DNA from: Massilia sp. UMI-21
GTDB taxonomy: Bacteria > Pseudomonadota > Gammaproteobacteria > Burkholderiales > Burkholderiaceae_D
Direction of reading: 5' to 3'
DNA: 64,000 nucleotides
Assembly (NCBI GenBank): GCA_015277795.1
Contig: CP063848.1
Coordinates: forward strand, 1,612,001 to 1,676,000
The translations under genes and the position numbers were made by a program. This document shows positions 47,238 through 56,028 of this stretch, piece by piece (within the stretch, counting starts at the first letter, position 1; every line of letters begins with the position of its first letter). The notes beneath the pieces are model-generated. The model ran no database searches, had not been told where the DNA came from, and worked only from the letters and a program-made list of their open reading frames with translations.

Positions 47238-47373
47238 GCTACCTGTCCCGCGCGGCCGGGCAAGCCCCAGGCTTGACACGCGCACCACTGAAACGGGGGC
47301 TTGCTATCCCTGCCGGGAGGTCTAAAGTGATGGATTCCAGCGGACTTGCCGCATCACTTTCAGGAGGGCAATC

Positions 47374-47697
47374 ATGTTACAAGCTGCCGAAATTCAACAG
47401 CGTTTCAGCCAGATCCAGCAGACCGTCAACCAGGCCGAAGAGGTTACCCGGAACGACCAGGGGGCGCCGGACGAGATCCGGGACTGCATCCAGAAGATCG
47501 CCCACGAAATGCCGCAAGCCCAGCGCGTGATGCAGTCGAACGACCAGTCGCGGATGGTCGAGTGCATCGACCGGCTGGAAGAAATGGGCGACGAAGCCAA
47601 GCGCATGTGCCGCAGCCAGCAGCCGTCGCCGCAGGTCGCGTCGGTGGTGACGCGGGTGCACGATGTGCTGTCGGACCTGAAGCACCAGCTGCACTGA
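47374..47697 (+). CDS. Small helical protein (107 aa), conserved-looking, function unknown
   Basis: The protein is predicted to be an all-helical, coiled-coil-rich polypeptide (AAEIQQRFSQIQQTVNQAEEVTRND, VVTRVHDVLSDLKHQL) with two Cys (DCIQK, MCRSQ). AGGAGGG lies 7-8 bases upstream of the ATG. There is no signal peptide or membrane helix. It is followed immediately by dispersed repeat copy 2. I cannot assign a family. Confidence 0.7.
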   Translation: MLQAAEIQQRFSQIQQTVNQAEEVTRNDQGAPDEIRDCIQKIAHEMPQAQRVMQSNDQSRMVECIDRLEEMGDEAKRMCRSQQPSPQVASVVTRVHDVLSDLKHQLH

Positions 47698-47711
47698 ATG
47701 CAGTCGCGATT

Positions 47712-47822
47712 GTAGGGTGGTCGGCTATGCCGACCGCGCGTCCAGCCACCTATTGAATTGAAGACCGGCTGGGCAGAACAAAGACCGTTTGAACGCGCGG
47801 ACGGCGAAGCCGTCCACCCTAC
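47712..47822. repeat. Dispersed intergenic repeat, copy 2
   Basis: This copy begins GTAGGGTGGTCGGCTATGCC and ends GTCCACCCTAC, with inverted outer ends as in copies 1 and 3. It sits between convergent genes and abuts the CaiB-type stop codon at 47822-47824. Confidence 0.75.
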
Positions 47823-49069
47823 TAAACAACGCCTTTTTCGCGCAGCGCCGTAATCTCCGCCTCGCCCAGCCCCAGCACATCGTGCAGCACCTCATCGGTG
47901 TGCTGCCCCAGCAGCGGCGGGGCCTTGTCGCTGGTGGCGGGCGTGGCCGACATCCGGATCGGGTTCCTCACCAGTTTCACCTTGCCCGCGGTCGGATGCG
48001 GCAGCTCGATGGCGACTTCGCGCGCCTGCACCTGCTCGTTGGCGAACACTTCCTTGAGGTCGTTGATCGGCCCGCAGGGCACGCCGACCGCTTCCAGCAG
48101 GGCGATCCATGCGTCGCGCGGCTTTTCTTTCACCATCTCCGCCAGGAGCGGCACCAGCACATCGCGGTTCTGCACGCGCAGCGGGTTGGTGGCGAAGCGC
48201 GGGTCCTTGCCCAGTTCCGGGCGGCCGCCGGCGTCGACGAACTTCTGGTACTGGCCGTCGTTGCCGGTGGCGACGATGAGGTGGCCGTCCGCGCAGGCGA
48301 AGGTCTGGTAGGGCACGATGTTGGCGTGCGCATTGCCCCAGCGCTTGGGCGGCTTGCCGCTGTTGAGGTAGTTGCTGCCCATGTTGGCCAGCATCGCCAC
48401 TTGCGTGTCGAGCAGGGCCATGTCGATGTGCTGGCCTTCGCCAGTACGGTCGCGGTGGGTCAGGGCGGCCAGCACGGCCACGGTGGCGTACATGCCGGTC
48501 ATCAGGTCGGTCAGGGCCACCCCGGCCTTCTGCGGGCCGCCGCCCGGCAGGTCGTCGCGTTCGCCGGTGACCGACATCAGGCCGCCCATGCCCTGGATCA
48601 GGAAGTCGTAGCCGGCGCGGTGCGCATACGGGCCGTCCTGGCCGAAGCCGGTGATCGAGCAGTAGACCAGGTCGGGCTTGATGGCCTTCAGGCTCTCGTA
48701 GTCCAGTCCATAGCGCTTCAGGTGGCCGACCTTGAAGTTCTCCAGCACCACGTCGCAATGCTTCACCAGTTCGCGCAACAGGGCCTGGCCTTCGCTGCTG
48801 GCGATGTCCACCGTCACCGAGCGCTTGCCACGGTTGGCCGACAGGTAGTAGGCGGCTTCGCTGGTGGCGCGGCCCTCGGCGTCCGTGGCGTAGGGCGGTC
48901 CCCAGGCGCGGGTGTCGTCGCCGTTGCCGGGGCGTTCGATCTTGATCACGTCGGCGCCGAGGTCGGCCAGGTTCTGCGAGCACCACGGGCCGGCGAGTAC
49001 GCGCGACAGGTCGAGCACGCGGATGTGGCCGAGCGCCTTCGGCAGCGCGGCGGGAGAGTGAGGATTCAT
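47822..49069 (-). CDS. CaiB/BaiF family CoA transferase
   Basis: This 415-residue class III CoA transferase forms anhydride and thioester intermediates on a conserved Asp (here in GQHIDMALLDTQVAML). Family signatures are IRVLDLSRVLAGPWCSQNLADLGADVIKIERP, CSITGFGQDGPYAHRAGYDFLIQGMGGLMSVTG and NDLKEVFANEQVQAREV. Substrates in this family include formyl-, succinyl- and carnitinyl-CoA; nothing here decides among them, as no partner dehydrogenase or decarboxylase is adjacent. Confidence 0.92.
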   Translation of the reverse strand: MNPHSPAALPKALGHIRVLDLSRVLAGPWCSQNLADLGADVIKIERPGNGDDTRAWGPPYATDAEGRATSEAAYYLSANRGKRSVTVDIASSEGQALLRELVKHCDVVLENFKVGHLKRYGLDYESLKAIKPDLVYCSITGFGQDGPYAHRAGYDFLIQGMGGLMSVTGERDDLPGGGPQKAGVALTDLMTGMYATVAVLAALTHRDRTGEGQHIDMALLDTQVAMLANMGSNYLNSGKPPKRWGNAHANIVPYQTFACADGHLIVATGNDGQYQKFVDAGGRPELGKDPRFATNPLRVQNRDVLVPLLAEMVKEKPRDAWIALLEAVGVPCGPINDLKEVFANEQVQAREVAIELPHPTAGKVKLVRNPIRMSATPATSDKAPPLLGQHTDEVLHDVLGLGEAEITALREKGVV

Positions 49070-49249
49070 CTTGTTCCTGCAGGTTGTCTAGTCGAGCCAA
49101 GCCCGATTATAGCTGCCCGCGCGCGATGCTTCGTCGCTTGCGCGCGGCCGTTCATGCGTTCGTCGGCGCCCATGGGGATTCGTCGCAAAACCCGTGCAGC
49201 AGCAGGGCGTCACCGGAATACTGAGGCTTTCTCATTCCTGGAGCGCCCA

Positions 49250-50209
49250 ATGACCACCTCGTTGCCCCTGTTGTCCATGCTTTGCCTGTCCGTCCTGGGA
49301 GCGGCGCAGGCTGCCCCGGCGCCCCCGGCGGACTCCGCCGGCGCAGCCGTGTCCGCACGCGGGCCGGACGCCTGCCGGCTGCGCGCTACGGCAGGCATGG
49401 ATCCGGTGGTGCACGTCCCGTTCGAGGTCGTCGACGGACGCATCTATGTGCAAGCCCGCGTCAACAATGGCGGTCCGTACCGGTTTGCCATCGATACGGG
49501 GGCAAGCGGGGTCGGACGTGCGGATACGACGCTGGTCGGCGCCTTGGGCTTGAGGCCGCATGGCAAGGCCAGCACCTCGGATGGCGTGCAGGCGGCTGTG
49601 GTCGATACGGTGCGGCTCGACTCGCTCGCGCTGGGCGGCCTGGAAATGCAGGGAGTCGAGCTCATCGCCCGGGACTATGGCAGCCGCATGCCGGCCGGGG
49701 CGCGCTTTCACGGCATCATCGGACGCGATTTTTTCGCCGACGGCTTGCTGGTGCTGGACTACCACGGAAAAACCCTGTCATTCAGCCGCCGGATGTCCTT
49801 GCCAGATGCCGGCGAAGGCATTCTGCCCTACGAGCGCGCATTTCGCGTCCCCGTGTCCATCGGCGGCATCCGGGCCGAGGCCAACCTGGATACCGGCGCC
49901 AACATCGGCCTCGTCATGCCCAAGGCCCTGTACACGCGGGTGTCGCAGGCGCCGTTGGCGCCGGCGGGGGCGGGAACGCTCACCAATACCCGCATCGACA
50001 CCTGGCGCGGGGTCGTGCCCGGCCCCGTCACGATCGGCGCCGCCAGCCTGCCCGACGTGGATGTGCGCGTGTCGGACCGGTTCCCGGAAATGCTCGTGGG
50101 CGCCCACGTGCTCCAGGAATTCGTGGTGCTGATCGATCAGCGCGCCAAGCGCATTGCGCTATGCCGCCGAGAAGGCAACGAGCGCCAGGGCGGGGCGCGG
50201 CTGCCGTGA
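49250..50209 (+). CDS. Secreted retropepsin-like aspartic protease with two DTG lobes
   Basis: This 319-residue protein has a signal peptide (1-22, AAQAA). It has two aspartic-protease motifs: FAIDTGASGV (Asp82) and ANLDTGANIG (Asp214), each followed by the hydrophobic-Gly flap element (GIIGRDFF for the first lobe, LVGAHVLQEF for the second). Two gag-asp type lobes in one chain make it likely that both Asp residues form one active site without dimerisation. Acting in the periplasm, it could process cell-envelope proteins. Some family members are inactive, so activity is inferred. Confidence 0.8.
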   Translation: MTTSLPLLSMLCLSVLGAAQAAPAPPADSAGAAVSARGPDACRLRATAGMDPVVHVPFEVVDGRIYVQARVNNGGPYRFAIDTGASGVGRADTTLVGALGLRPHGKASTSDGVQAAVVDTVRLDSLALGGLEMQGVELIARDYGSRMPAGARFHGIIGRDFFADGLLVLDYHGKTLSFSRRMSLPDAGEGILPYERAFRVPVSIGGIRAEANLDTGANIGLVMPKALYTRVSQAPLAPAGAGTLTNTRIDTWRGVVPGPVTIGAASLPDVDVRVSDRFPEMLVGAHVLQEFVVLIDQRAKRIALCRREGNERQGGARLP

Positions 50210-50216
50210 ACGGTAC

Positions 50217-51986
50217 TCACGCCGTGCTTTCCGGCTCCAGCAGCCTGGCGCTGAACAGGTCGCGCTCATGGTCGACGATGCCGCCCACGGTGCGCTCGTC
50301 GAGCCCCATCGCCTCCAGCACGAAGGCCGACAGCTGCAGGCTCGCTTCGAGCGTCTCCGGCACCACCACGCTGGCGCCGGCCTGGCGCAGGGCGCGCGCG
50401 TGCTTCTCGTCGCGCGAGCGCACGAACAGGCGCGCGTGCGGGAATTCGCGCCGGATGCCGCGCACCGCCTGCAGCGCCGAGGCCGGGTGGTCCATGGTCA
50501 GCACGATGGCCGGTGCCTCGCCGGCATGCACGCGGCGCAGCAGTTCCGGGCGCGCCGCATTGCCGAAGTAGACCGGCTTGCCCTCGCCATGCAGCCTGGA
50601 CACCAGCTTGGCGTCGGCCTCGAAGGCCACGAACGGGATGTTCTGCTCGCCCAGCAGCTTGGCCAGTTGCTGGCCCACGCGCCCGAAGCCGGCGATGATG
50701 ACGCGTCCGCGCGCCGAGGCCAGCGCCTGGGCGTCGCCGGCCGCATTGAGCTCGTTGCGGGCGCTCTCGTGGCGCTCACCGATGGCACGGCCCAGGCGCG
50801 CCAGCACCGGCGTGATGAACAGCGACAGGCCGACCACCAGCATCACGCGTGCCCCCAGGCCCGGGTCGAGGACCTGCGAGGTCATTGCGTAGCCGATCGC
50901 CACGAAGGCGAATTCGCCGCCCTGGCCCAGCAGCAGGCCGCCCTCGATCGCGCGGCTCCAGGGCTGGCCGCCGATGCGCAGCAGGCCTGCCAGCACCAGC
51001 GCCTTGCACAGCACCAGGCCGGCCAGCATTCCGGCCAGCAGCAGCGGGGCCTCGAAGATCTGGCGCGCGTCGATGCTCATCCCGACGGTCATGAAGAACA
51101 GGCCCATGAGCAGGCCCTTGAAGGGTTCGACCATCAGTTCGACTTCGTGCTTGAACTCGGTCTCGGCCAGCAGCAGCCCGGCGATCAGCGCGCCCAGCGC
51201 CATCGACAGGCCGGCGCTTGCCGCCAGGCCCGCGATGCCGAAGGTGCTGAGCAGGATCAGCGCCATGAAGACGTCCGGCTGCCGATGCTCGGCAAAGGAG
51301 CGGAACAGCTTGTGGACCACGCGCCCGCCGACCAGGTAGATGAGCGCGATGGCCAGGGCGGCCTTGGCCAAGGTGACCAGGGCCAGCAGCGCGACGCTGT
51401 CGCTGGCGCCGCCGCCACCGCCACCGCCGAGGGCGCCGATCAGCAGCAGGATCGGCACCACGGCCAGGTCCTGCAGCATCAGGATGGCAAAGGCGGCCTG
51501 GCCGAGCGGGCTGCCGGTGGCCTGCTGCTGGGCGAGCAGCTGCATCACCACGGCGGTGGACGACAGCGACAGCACCAGTCCGATGATGACGGCGCTCTGG
51601 GTGTCCAGCCCGTAGGCGAGCAGCAGGGCGCTGCCGATCAGCGTGGCGCTGATGAGCACCTGCGCGCTGCCGGCGCCGAACACCCAGTGCCGCATCGCCC
51701 ACAGGCGCGCGGCCGAGAGCTCGAGGCCGATCATGAACATCAGGAACAGCACGCCGATCTCGGCCAGCGCCGCGATGCCCTGGTCGCGCGGGAAGGTCAG
51801 GAAGGCCAGCAGCGGCACCTCATCGGCCAGCAGGCCCAGGCCGAAGGGCCCGACCAGCATGCCGACCGCCAGGAAGCCGACCACCTGGTTGATGCGCAGG
51901 CGCTGCAGGGTGGGGATCAGGATGCCGGAGAGGATCAGGAAAAGAATGATTTCCCGCAGGAAGGGGAAGGCGTGTTGTTCTTGCAC
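50217..51986 (-). CDS. Kef-type monovalent cation:proton antiporter (CPA2) with TrkA-N domain
   Basis: The protein has about 589 residues: 12-13 transmembrane helices (Na/H exchanger fold, residues about 10-390). A cytosolic Rossmann RCK/TrkA-N domain (about 420-530, VIIAGFGRVGQQLAKLLGE) follows. This is the KefB/KefC layout. Those K+ efflux systems are gated by glutathione adducts and protect against electrophiles; partner KefF/KefG is not adjacent. The start is uncertain: GTG 51986 gives the normal N-terminus QEQHAFPFLREII, while GTG 52073 would add 29 residues. Confidence 0.9.
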   Translation of the reverse strand: MQEQHAFPFLREIILFLILSGILIPTLQRLRINQVVGFLAVGMLVGPFGLGLLADEVPLLAFLTFPRDQGIAALAEIGVLFLMFMIGLELSAARLWAMRHWVFGAGSAQVLISATLIGSALLLAYGLDTQSAVIIGLVLSLSSTAVVMQLLAQQQATGSPLGQAAFAILMLQDLAVVPILLLIGALGGGGGGGASDSVALLALVTLAKAALAIALIYLVGGRVVHKLFRSFAEHRQPDVFMALILLSTFGIAGLAASAGLSMALGALIAGLLLAETEFKHEVELMVEPFKGLLMGLFFMTVGMSIDARQIFEAPLLLAGMLAGLVLCKALVLAGLLRIGGQPWSRAIEGGLLLGQGGEFAFVAIGYAMTSQVLDPGLGARVMLVVGLSLFITPVLARLGRAIGERHESARNELNAAGDAQALASARGRVIIAGFGRVGQQLAKLLGEQNIPFVAFEADAKLVSRLHGEGKPVYFGNAARPELLRRVHAGEAPAIVLTMDHPASALQAVRGIRREFPHARLFVRSRDEKHARALRQAGASVVVPETLEASLQLSAFVLEAMGLDERTVGGIVDHERDLFSARLLEPESTA

Positions 51987-52129
51987 GTTGGTGGCGCCCG
52001 CTGGTTGATGGATGGCGGGGCAATTGTAGCGTGCGTACAGGGAGCGGCGCCATGCAGCCAAGGGCTGAGGCACGATATCGGGTCCCGGCCTGCGCCGGGA
52101 CCCAGGTTTGCCTGCGTACTGCTAAGGCA

Positions 52130-54448
52130 TCAGCAATTGCCCGCCTGCACCGCCTCGGGCGGCGTTTCTTCCTGCTGGCGGTGCCCGCTGGCCACCGGCT
52201 GGCGGCTTTCGGCGGTGTGCTGGAGTTCCTCGATCTCCGGGTCGTGCACGTTGCGCAGTTCGAGGTAGCGGTCCAGGGCCTGGTCGAGGCGCGGCAGCAG
52301 GATGCCGCGCTCGCTCGTCAAGGCGCAGTAGGCGGGGCGCGCCGCCGGGTAGGCGATCGAACGCGCTTCCAGCCGGCTGGCGTCGATGCCGGCCCGCTCG
52401 GCCGCCTTCAGCGCCAGCTCGGCCCAGGTGAGCTCCCCGCCGTTGGCCAGGTGCCAGATGCCGGCCTCGCGGTCGATCGCCAGGTCCAGGCAGGCATGCA
52501 CCAGGTCGGGCACGTAGGTCGGCGTAATGGTCAGGTCGTTCGAGGCGGTGAACGACTCGCCGCGGGCCAAGGCGTTCAACGCCAGGGTGACGAAGTTGTG
52601 CTGGTCCCAGGGGCCGAAGAAGGCGCTGGTGCGCACCACCAGCGCGTCCGGGTGCTCGTCCAGCACCGCCACCTCGGCGTCGGCCTTGCTGCGGCCGTAG
52701 ACACCCAGGGGCGCCACCGGGTCCGATTCCACATAGGGACGCTCGCTGCGGCCGTCGAACACCAGGTCGCTCGAGAAGCTGGTCAGGTGGATGCCGTGGC
52801 GGGCGCAGGCGGCGGCCAGGATGGCGGCGCCGGCGGTGTTCTCGCGGAAGCAGCGTTCGGCATCGTTCTCGGCGTCGTCCACGCGCACGTAGCCGCAGGT
52901 GTTGATCACGGCCCAGGGCTGGTAGGCGGCCAGGGCGCGTTCGACCGAGGCGCTGTCGGCGATGTCCATTTCCTTGCGCGAGAGCAGGCGGTAGGACAGG
53001 TTGCGCTTGCGGCAGACGCGCGCAAAGGCGCGGCCCAGGGTGCCGGTGGCGCCCAGGATCAGGATCGGCGCGGCACTCGTGCCGACCAGGCGATGGCCGT
53101 CGGCCGAGATCGAGGTGAGGGCCTTCGGCGTGGCCACCGGCGGGTGGCACAGGAAGCGGCCCTGGCGGCGCCACCAGCCCTGCCCGCGCAGCACCGGGTG
53201 CGACAGCGGGCTACCCGACGACAGTTCCTTCATCATGCGGGCCAGCGCGGTCGGGCGCGGCATCGGCGAGCGCACGTCGAAGGGGCCGGGCTCGTAGTAG
53301 CCCCTGTTCTGGGTGACCAGGCTGTTCCAGTCGAAAGAGCCGAGCAGCGACCAGACGGTGACGGCGCGCACGTCGACGCCGTTCTGCTGCGACTGCTGGG
53401 CCGCTTCCCAGATCTCGAGCAGCCAGCGCAGCTGGTCTTCGCGGTTGGCGTCGATGTGGGCTTCGGTGATGGCCAGCGGGATGCCGTAGCGATCCCAGAT
53501 CTCGGACAGCAGCGGGGCGATGCCCGGCGTCGGCGTGGCCAGCACGCGCGAGGCTTCGATGTCGGCGCAGGGGATGCCGTCGGCCATGCCGCGGTGGTGT
53601 TCCGGGAAGCGCTCGGGACGGTGGTCGAGCCAGCGCTCGGAGGTGACGTAATAATTGACGCCGATGATGTCGGGCGGGCAGGGGTTCTCGCGGAACCACA
53701 GGAATTCTTCCGGCGCGATGCCGGTCTTGAGCAGGTAATTCCACAGCGTGTGCCCTTGGTCGACCATGCCGCACAGCAGGTCCCAGGCCAGCCAGCGCCG
53801 CTCGTTGTAGAACGCGGCCACGTGGGCCAGCTCCGGGGTGGCGTAGGTCTTGCCGAGGTCGTCGGTCTGGACCAGCTTGGCGTCCGGGTTGACCGCGCGG
53901 ATCGCGCGCATCGACAGCACCACGGCGCGGCACTGCACCAGCAGGGCTTGAATGAAGGTACGGTCGTCGCGGCCGTGCGGGTACCAGACCCCGTACAGGC
54001 CGGCGAAGCGGGCGGTGGTGCAGGGCTCGTTGACCGGGGTGTAGTGGTTGATCCAGGGATAGCGCGCGGCCACCGCGCCGGCATACTCGGCCAGGCGTTC
54101 GGCGAAGGCCGGGTCGACCAGGCTGGTGTCGCGCGGGCCGCTGCCGTGGTGCACCAGGCCGGCGATCGGCGTCACGCCGGCCGCGCGCAGCGCGTTCAGG
54201 CGCTCGTCGGGCCAGCGCCAGTCGGCGCTGTCCACGCCATCAGGGGCGGTACGTTCCCATAGCACGGGGTAGCGGATTGCGCGGATGCCGGTGGACGCGA
54301 AACGCCCGATGTCGCAGGCGCGGCCGTGGTGGCCGTTGCGGTCGAGCTGGCTGAAGTAGTCGTCGCGGACACGGTTGACCGTGCATTCGAGGCCGCCCCA
54401 GAGTTCCAGCGGGGGGATTTGGCTGTTCGTGCTCTTTTGAGGATTCAT
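52130..54448 (-). CDS. Fusion of GH1-like glycosidase and RmlD-like sugar-nucleotide reductase
   Basis: The product has 772 residues. Residues about 15-415 are a GH1-type (beta/alpha)8 domain with the acid/base Glu141 in TPVNEPCTTARF and nucleophile Glu329 in AITEAHIDAN. Residues about 460-740 are a dTDP-4-dehydrorhamnose-reductase-like SDR with GATGTLG (466-472) and catalytic Y584-G-R-S-K588. A sugar-nucleotide reductase fused to a glycosidase would let one chain act on a deoxy-sugar at two steps, but neither substrate is known. The start is ATG 54448 (GTG 54457 possible). Confidence 0.85.
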   Translation of the reverse strand: MNPQKSTNSQIPPLELWGGLECTVNRVRDDYFSQLDRNGHHGRACDIGRFASTGIRAIRYPVLWERTAPDGVDSADWRWPDERLNALRAAGVTPIAGLVHHGSGPRDTSLVDPAFAERLAEYAGAVAARYPWINHYTPVNEPCTTARFAGLYGVWYPHGRDDRTFIQALLVQCRAVVLSMRAIRAVNPDAKLVQTDDLGKTYATPELAHVAAFYNERRWLAWDLLCGMVDQGHTLWNYLLKTGIAPEEFLWFRENPCPPDIIGVNYYVTSERWLDHRPERFPEHHRGMADGIPCADIEASRVLATPTPGIAPLLSEIWDRYGIPLAITEAHIDANREDQLRWLLEIWEAAQQSQQNGVDVRAVTVWSLLGSFDWNSLVTQNRGYYEPGPFDVRSPMPRPTALARMMKELSSGSPLSHPVLRGQGWWRRQGRFLCHPPVATPKALTSISADGHRLVGTSAAPILILGATGTLGRAFARVCRKRNLSYRLLSRKEMDIADSASVERALAAYQPWAVINTCGYVRVDDAENDAERCFRENTAGAAILAAACARHGIHLTSFSSDLVFDGRSERPYVESDPVAPLGVYGRSKADAEVAVLDEHPDALVVRTSAFFGPWDQHNFVTLALNALARGESFTASNDLTITPTYVPDLVHACLDLAIDREAGIWHLANGGELTWAELALKAAERAGIDASRLEARSIAYPAARPAYCALTSERGILLPRLDQALDRYLELRNVHDPEIEELQHTAESRQPVASGHRQQEETPPEAVQAGNC

Positions 54449-54558
54449 CTGATTCACCGGTTATTAATCTTATTGCAACAAAAATACGGCAGCTTGGCGT
54501 CCCGGTAAAAAAATTGCTGAGTGGGGAGCCGTGGCTGCGGTCACGGTACGGGTAGCGG

Positions 54559-54585
54559 TTGACAGCGAGGCGCCAACCTGCAACC
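54559..54585 (+). promoter_or_regulatory. Possible promoter of the trpS leader transcript
   Basis: A consensus -35 TTGACA occurs at 54559-54564. A -10 with normal spacing is poor (AACCAT-like), so the promoter assignment is weak. Transcription would start at or just before the leader peptide. Confidence 0.25.
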
Positions 54586-54594
54586 ATGCAGGCC

Positions 54595-54645
54595 ATGAAT
54601 TTTCTGAAAGCACATCGTCTTCTTCTTACCTGGTGGCGCCGCTGA
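54595..54645 (+). CDS. Tryptophan leader peptide (MNFLKAHRLLLTWWRR)
   Basis: This 16-residue open frame has two adjacent Trp codons (54631-54636) followed by two Arg and the stop, the hallmark of a trp attenuator leader. An in-frame ATG at 54586 would add MQA. It is too short for ordinary gene finding. It precedes the attenuator and trpS. Confidence 0.8.
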   Translation: MNFLKAHRLLLTWWRR

Positions 54646-54682
54646 TCACGCGCGGCCGCAGGAAATGATGTGCATTCCAAAT

Positions 54683-54715
54683 AACGCCGCCTCGATCCAG
54701 GTGGCGTTTTCTTTC
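54683..54715 (+). terminator. Intrinsic terminator of the trpS attenuator (3:4 hairpin)
   Basis: The 10-bp stem with one G-U pair and a 6-base loop CGATCC is followed by TTTTCTTTC. It lies 52 bases before the trpS start, so it would cut leader transcripts short when Trp is plentiful. Confidence 0.8.
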
Positions 54716-54767
54716 TGAGCGCAGGAGGGTCGGGGCCCAGGTCAGTGACTAGAACCAAGGAAACTCG

Positions 54768-55808
54768 ATGAGCTCGCAAAACCCCTCCGCAGTCCCATCC
54801 AACACCGCGCCAATCATCCTTACCGGTGACCGGCCTACCGGTCCGCTGCACCTCGGCCACTTCGTGGGCAGCCTGCGCAACCGTGTTGCCTACCAGGACA
54901 GCTACCGCCAGTTCGTCATGCTCGCAGACGCCCAGGCGCTGACCGACAACATGGATGACATCGGTAAGGTACACCGGAACGTGGTGGAAGTGGCGCTCGA
55001 TTACCTCGCCGTGGGCATCGATCCGGCCCGCACGACCATCCTGATCCAGTCGCAGATTCCGGAACTGACCGAGCTGACCTTCTATTACCTGAACCTGGTG
55101 ACCGTGGCGCGCCTGGAGCGCAACCCGACCGTCAAGCAGGAAATCGTCCAGCGCGGTTTCGAGCGCGACATCCCGGCCGGCTTCCTGACCTACCCGGCCA
55201 GCCAGACCGCCGACATCACCGCCTTCAAGGCCAGCGTGGTGCCGGTCGGCGAGGACCAGATCCCGATGATCGAGCAGTGCAACGAGATCGTGCGCAGGTT
55301 CAACCGCACCTACGGCCAGGGCAAGGAGATCCTGGTCGAGTGCAAGGCGATCGTGCCGGAAGTGGGCCGCCTGCCGGGCATCGACGGCCGCGCCAAGATG
55401 AGCAAGTCGCTCGGCAACACGATCAACCTGGGCGCCAGCGCCGACGAGATCCGCGCCGCGGTCAAGCAGGTGTATACCGATCCGCTGCACCTGAAAGTGT
55501 CCGACCCGGGCCACCTGGAAGGCAACGTGGCCTTCATCTACCTCGATGCCTTTGACACCGACAAGGAAGGCCTGGCCGAGATGAAGGCCCACTACACCCG
55601 CGGCGGACTGGGCGACAGCGTGGTCAAGAAACGCCTGGAAGGCATCCTGCAGGAGATGCTGGCGCCGATCCGCGCGCGACGCGAAGAGTTCGCCAAGGAC
55701 CGCGGTCATGTGATGCAGATCCTCAAGGAAGGCACCATGAAGGCGCGTGAAGTGGCGGCGCAGACCACCGATGAGGTGAAGAAGGCGCTGGGACTGTCGT
55801 ACTTCTGA
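54768..55808 (+). CDS. trpS: Tryptophanyl-tRNA synthetase
   Basis: This class I synthetase, 346 residues, charges tRNA(Trp). The HIGH-equivalent is [11 protein letters not shown] (H28-H31 region), the KMSKS loop is KMSKS (210-214) in [13 protein letters not shown], and [17 protein letters not shown] and [19 protein letters not shown] are typical. It is a single gene whose expression is probably set by the attenuator just upstream, linking Trp-tRNA shortage to more TrpS. No separate terminator is seen; a dispersed repeat follows. Confidence 0.97.
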   Translation: MSSQNPSAVPSNTAPIILTGDRPTGPLHLGHFVGSLRNRVAYQDSYRQFVMLADAQALTDNMDDIGKVHRNVVEVALDYLAVGIDPARTTILIQSQIPELTELTFYYLNLVTVARLERNPTVKQEIVQRGFERDIPAGFLTYPASQTADITAFKASVVPVGEDQIPMIEQCNEIVRRFNRTYGQGKEILVECKAIVPEVGRLPGIDGRAKMSKSLGNTINLGASADEIRAAVKQVYTDPLHLKVSDPGHLEGNVAFIYLDAFDTDKEGLAEMKAHYTRGGLGDSVVKKRLEGILQEMLAPIRARREEFAKDRGHVMQILKEGTMKAREVAAQTTDEVKKALGLSYF

Positions 55809-55842
55809 TTGCGTTCCAGGCAGCTCGATCTATCGCCGAACC

Positions 55843-55899
55843 GTAGGGTGGGCGGGTTTCCCGCCCACGCGTTCAACGAACTCGAACCGCCCACCCTAC
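55843..55899. repeat. Dispersed intergenic repeat, copy 3 (short form)
   Basis: A shortened version GTAGGGTGGGCGGGTTTCCC...CGCCCACCCTAC lies downstream of trpS. It keeps the inverted ends but loses the longer centre of copies 1 and 2. Confidence 0.7.
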
Positions 55900-56028
55900 G
55901 AAAACCCGATACCGGTATCGTGCGTCGCTACCCGCGGTAGCGCCGCACCGCCCCCTTGCGATCCATACTGGCTCGCAACGTGTTCCAATGGCAAGCTACA
56001 AGCATCAATGTCATTGGAGGACGTCCCC

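Larger units (their letters stand above)
54595..54715 (+). promoter_or_regulatory. Transcription attenuator (trp-type) controlling trpS
   Basis: The leader carries the Trp-Trp codons. The segment GCCGC (54638-54642, strand 1) can pair with GCGGC (54652-54656, strand 2), and strand 2 can also pair with GCCGC in 54686-54690 (strand 3). Strand 3 in turn forms a 10-bp terminator stem AACGCCGCCT/AGGTGGCGTT (54683-54692 and 54699-54708) followed by a T-rich tract. Ribosome stalling on the Trp codons would mask strand 1, free 2:3 and allow transcription into trpS. No T-box signature is present. Confidence 0.75.

Noticed and set aside
43770..47288. A 1172-codon open frame on the minus strand covering the TonB receptor
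   Set aside because: Only its last 340 codons (LprI-domain protein, from 44792) have a signal peptide and family motifs. The upstream part is antisense to a well-supported TonB receptor and is an artefact of high-GC codon use.
47275..47320. TTGACA at 47275-47280 as promoter of the small helical protein
   Set aside because: No -10 element occurs at a normal distance; the match may be chance.
54549..54767. T-box riboswitch in front of trpS
   Set aside because: No T-box consensus sequence or stem I architecture is present; the leader instead has a Trp-Trp peptide and alternative hairpins.
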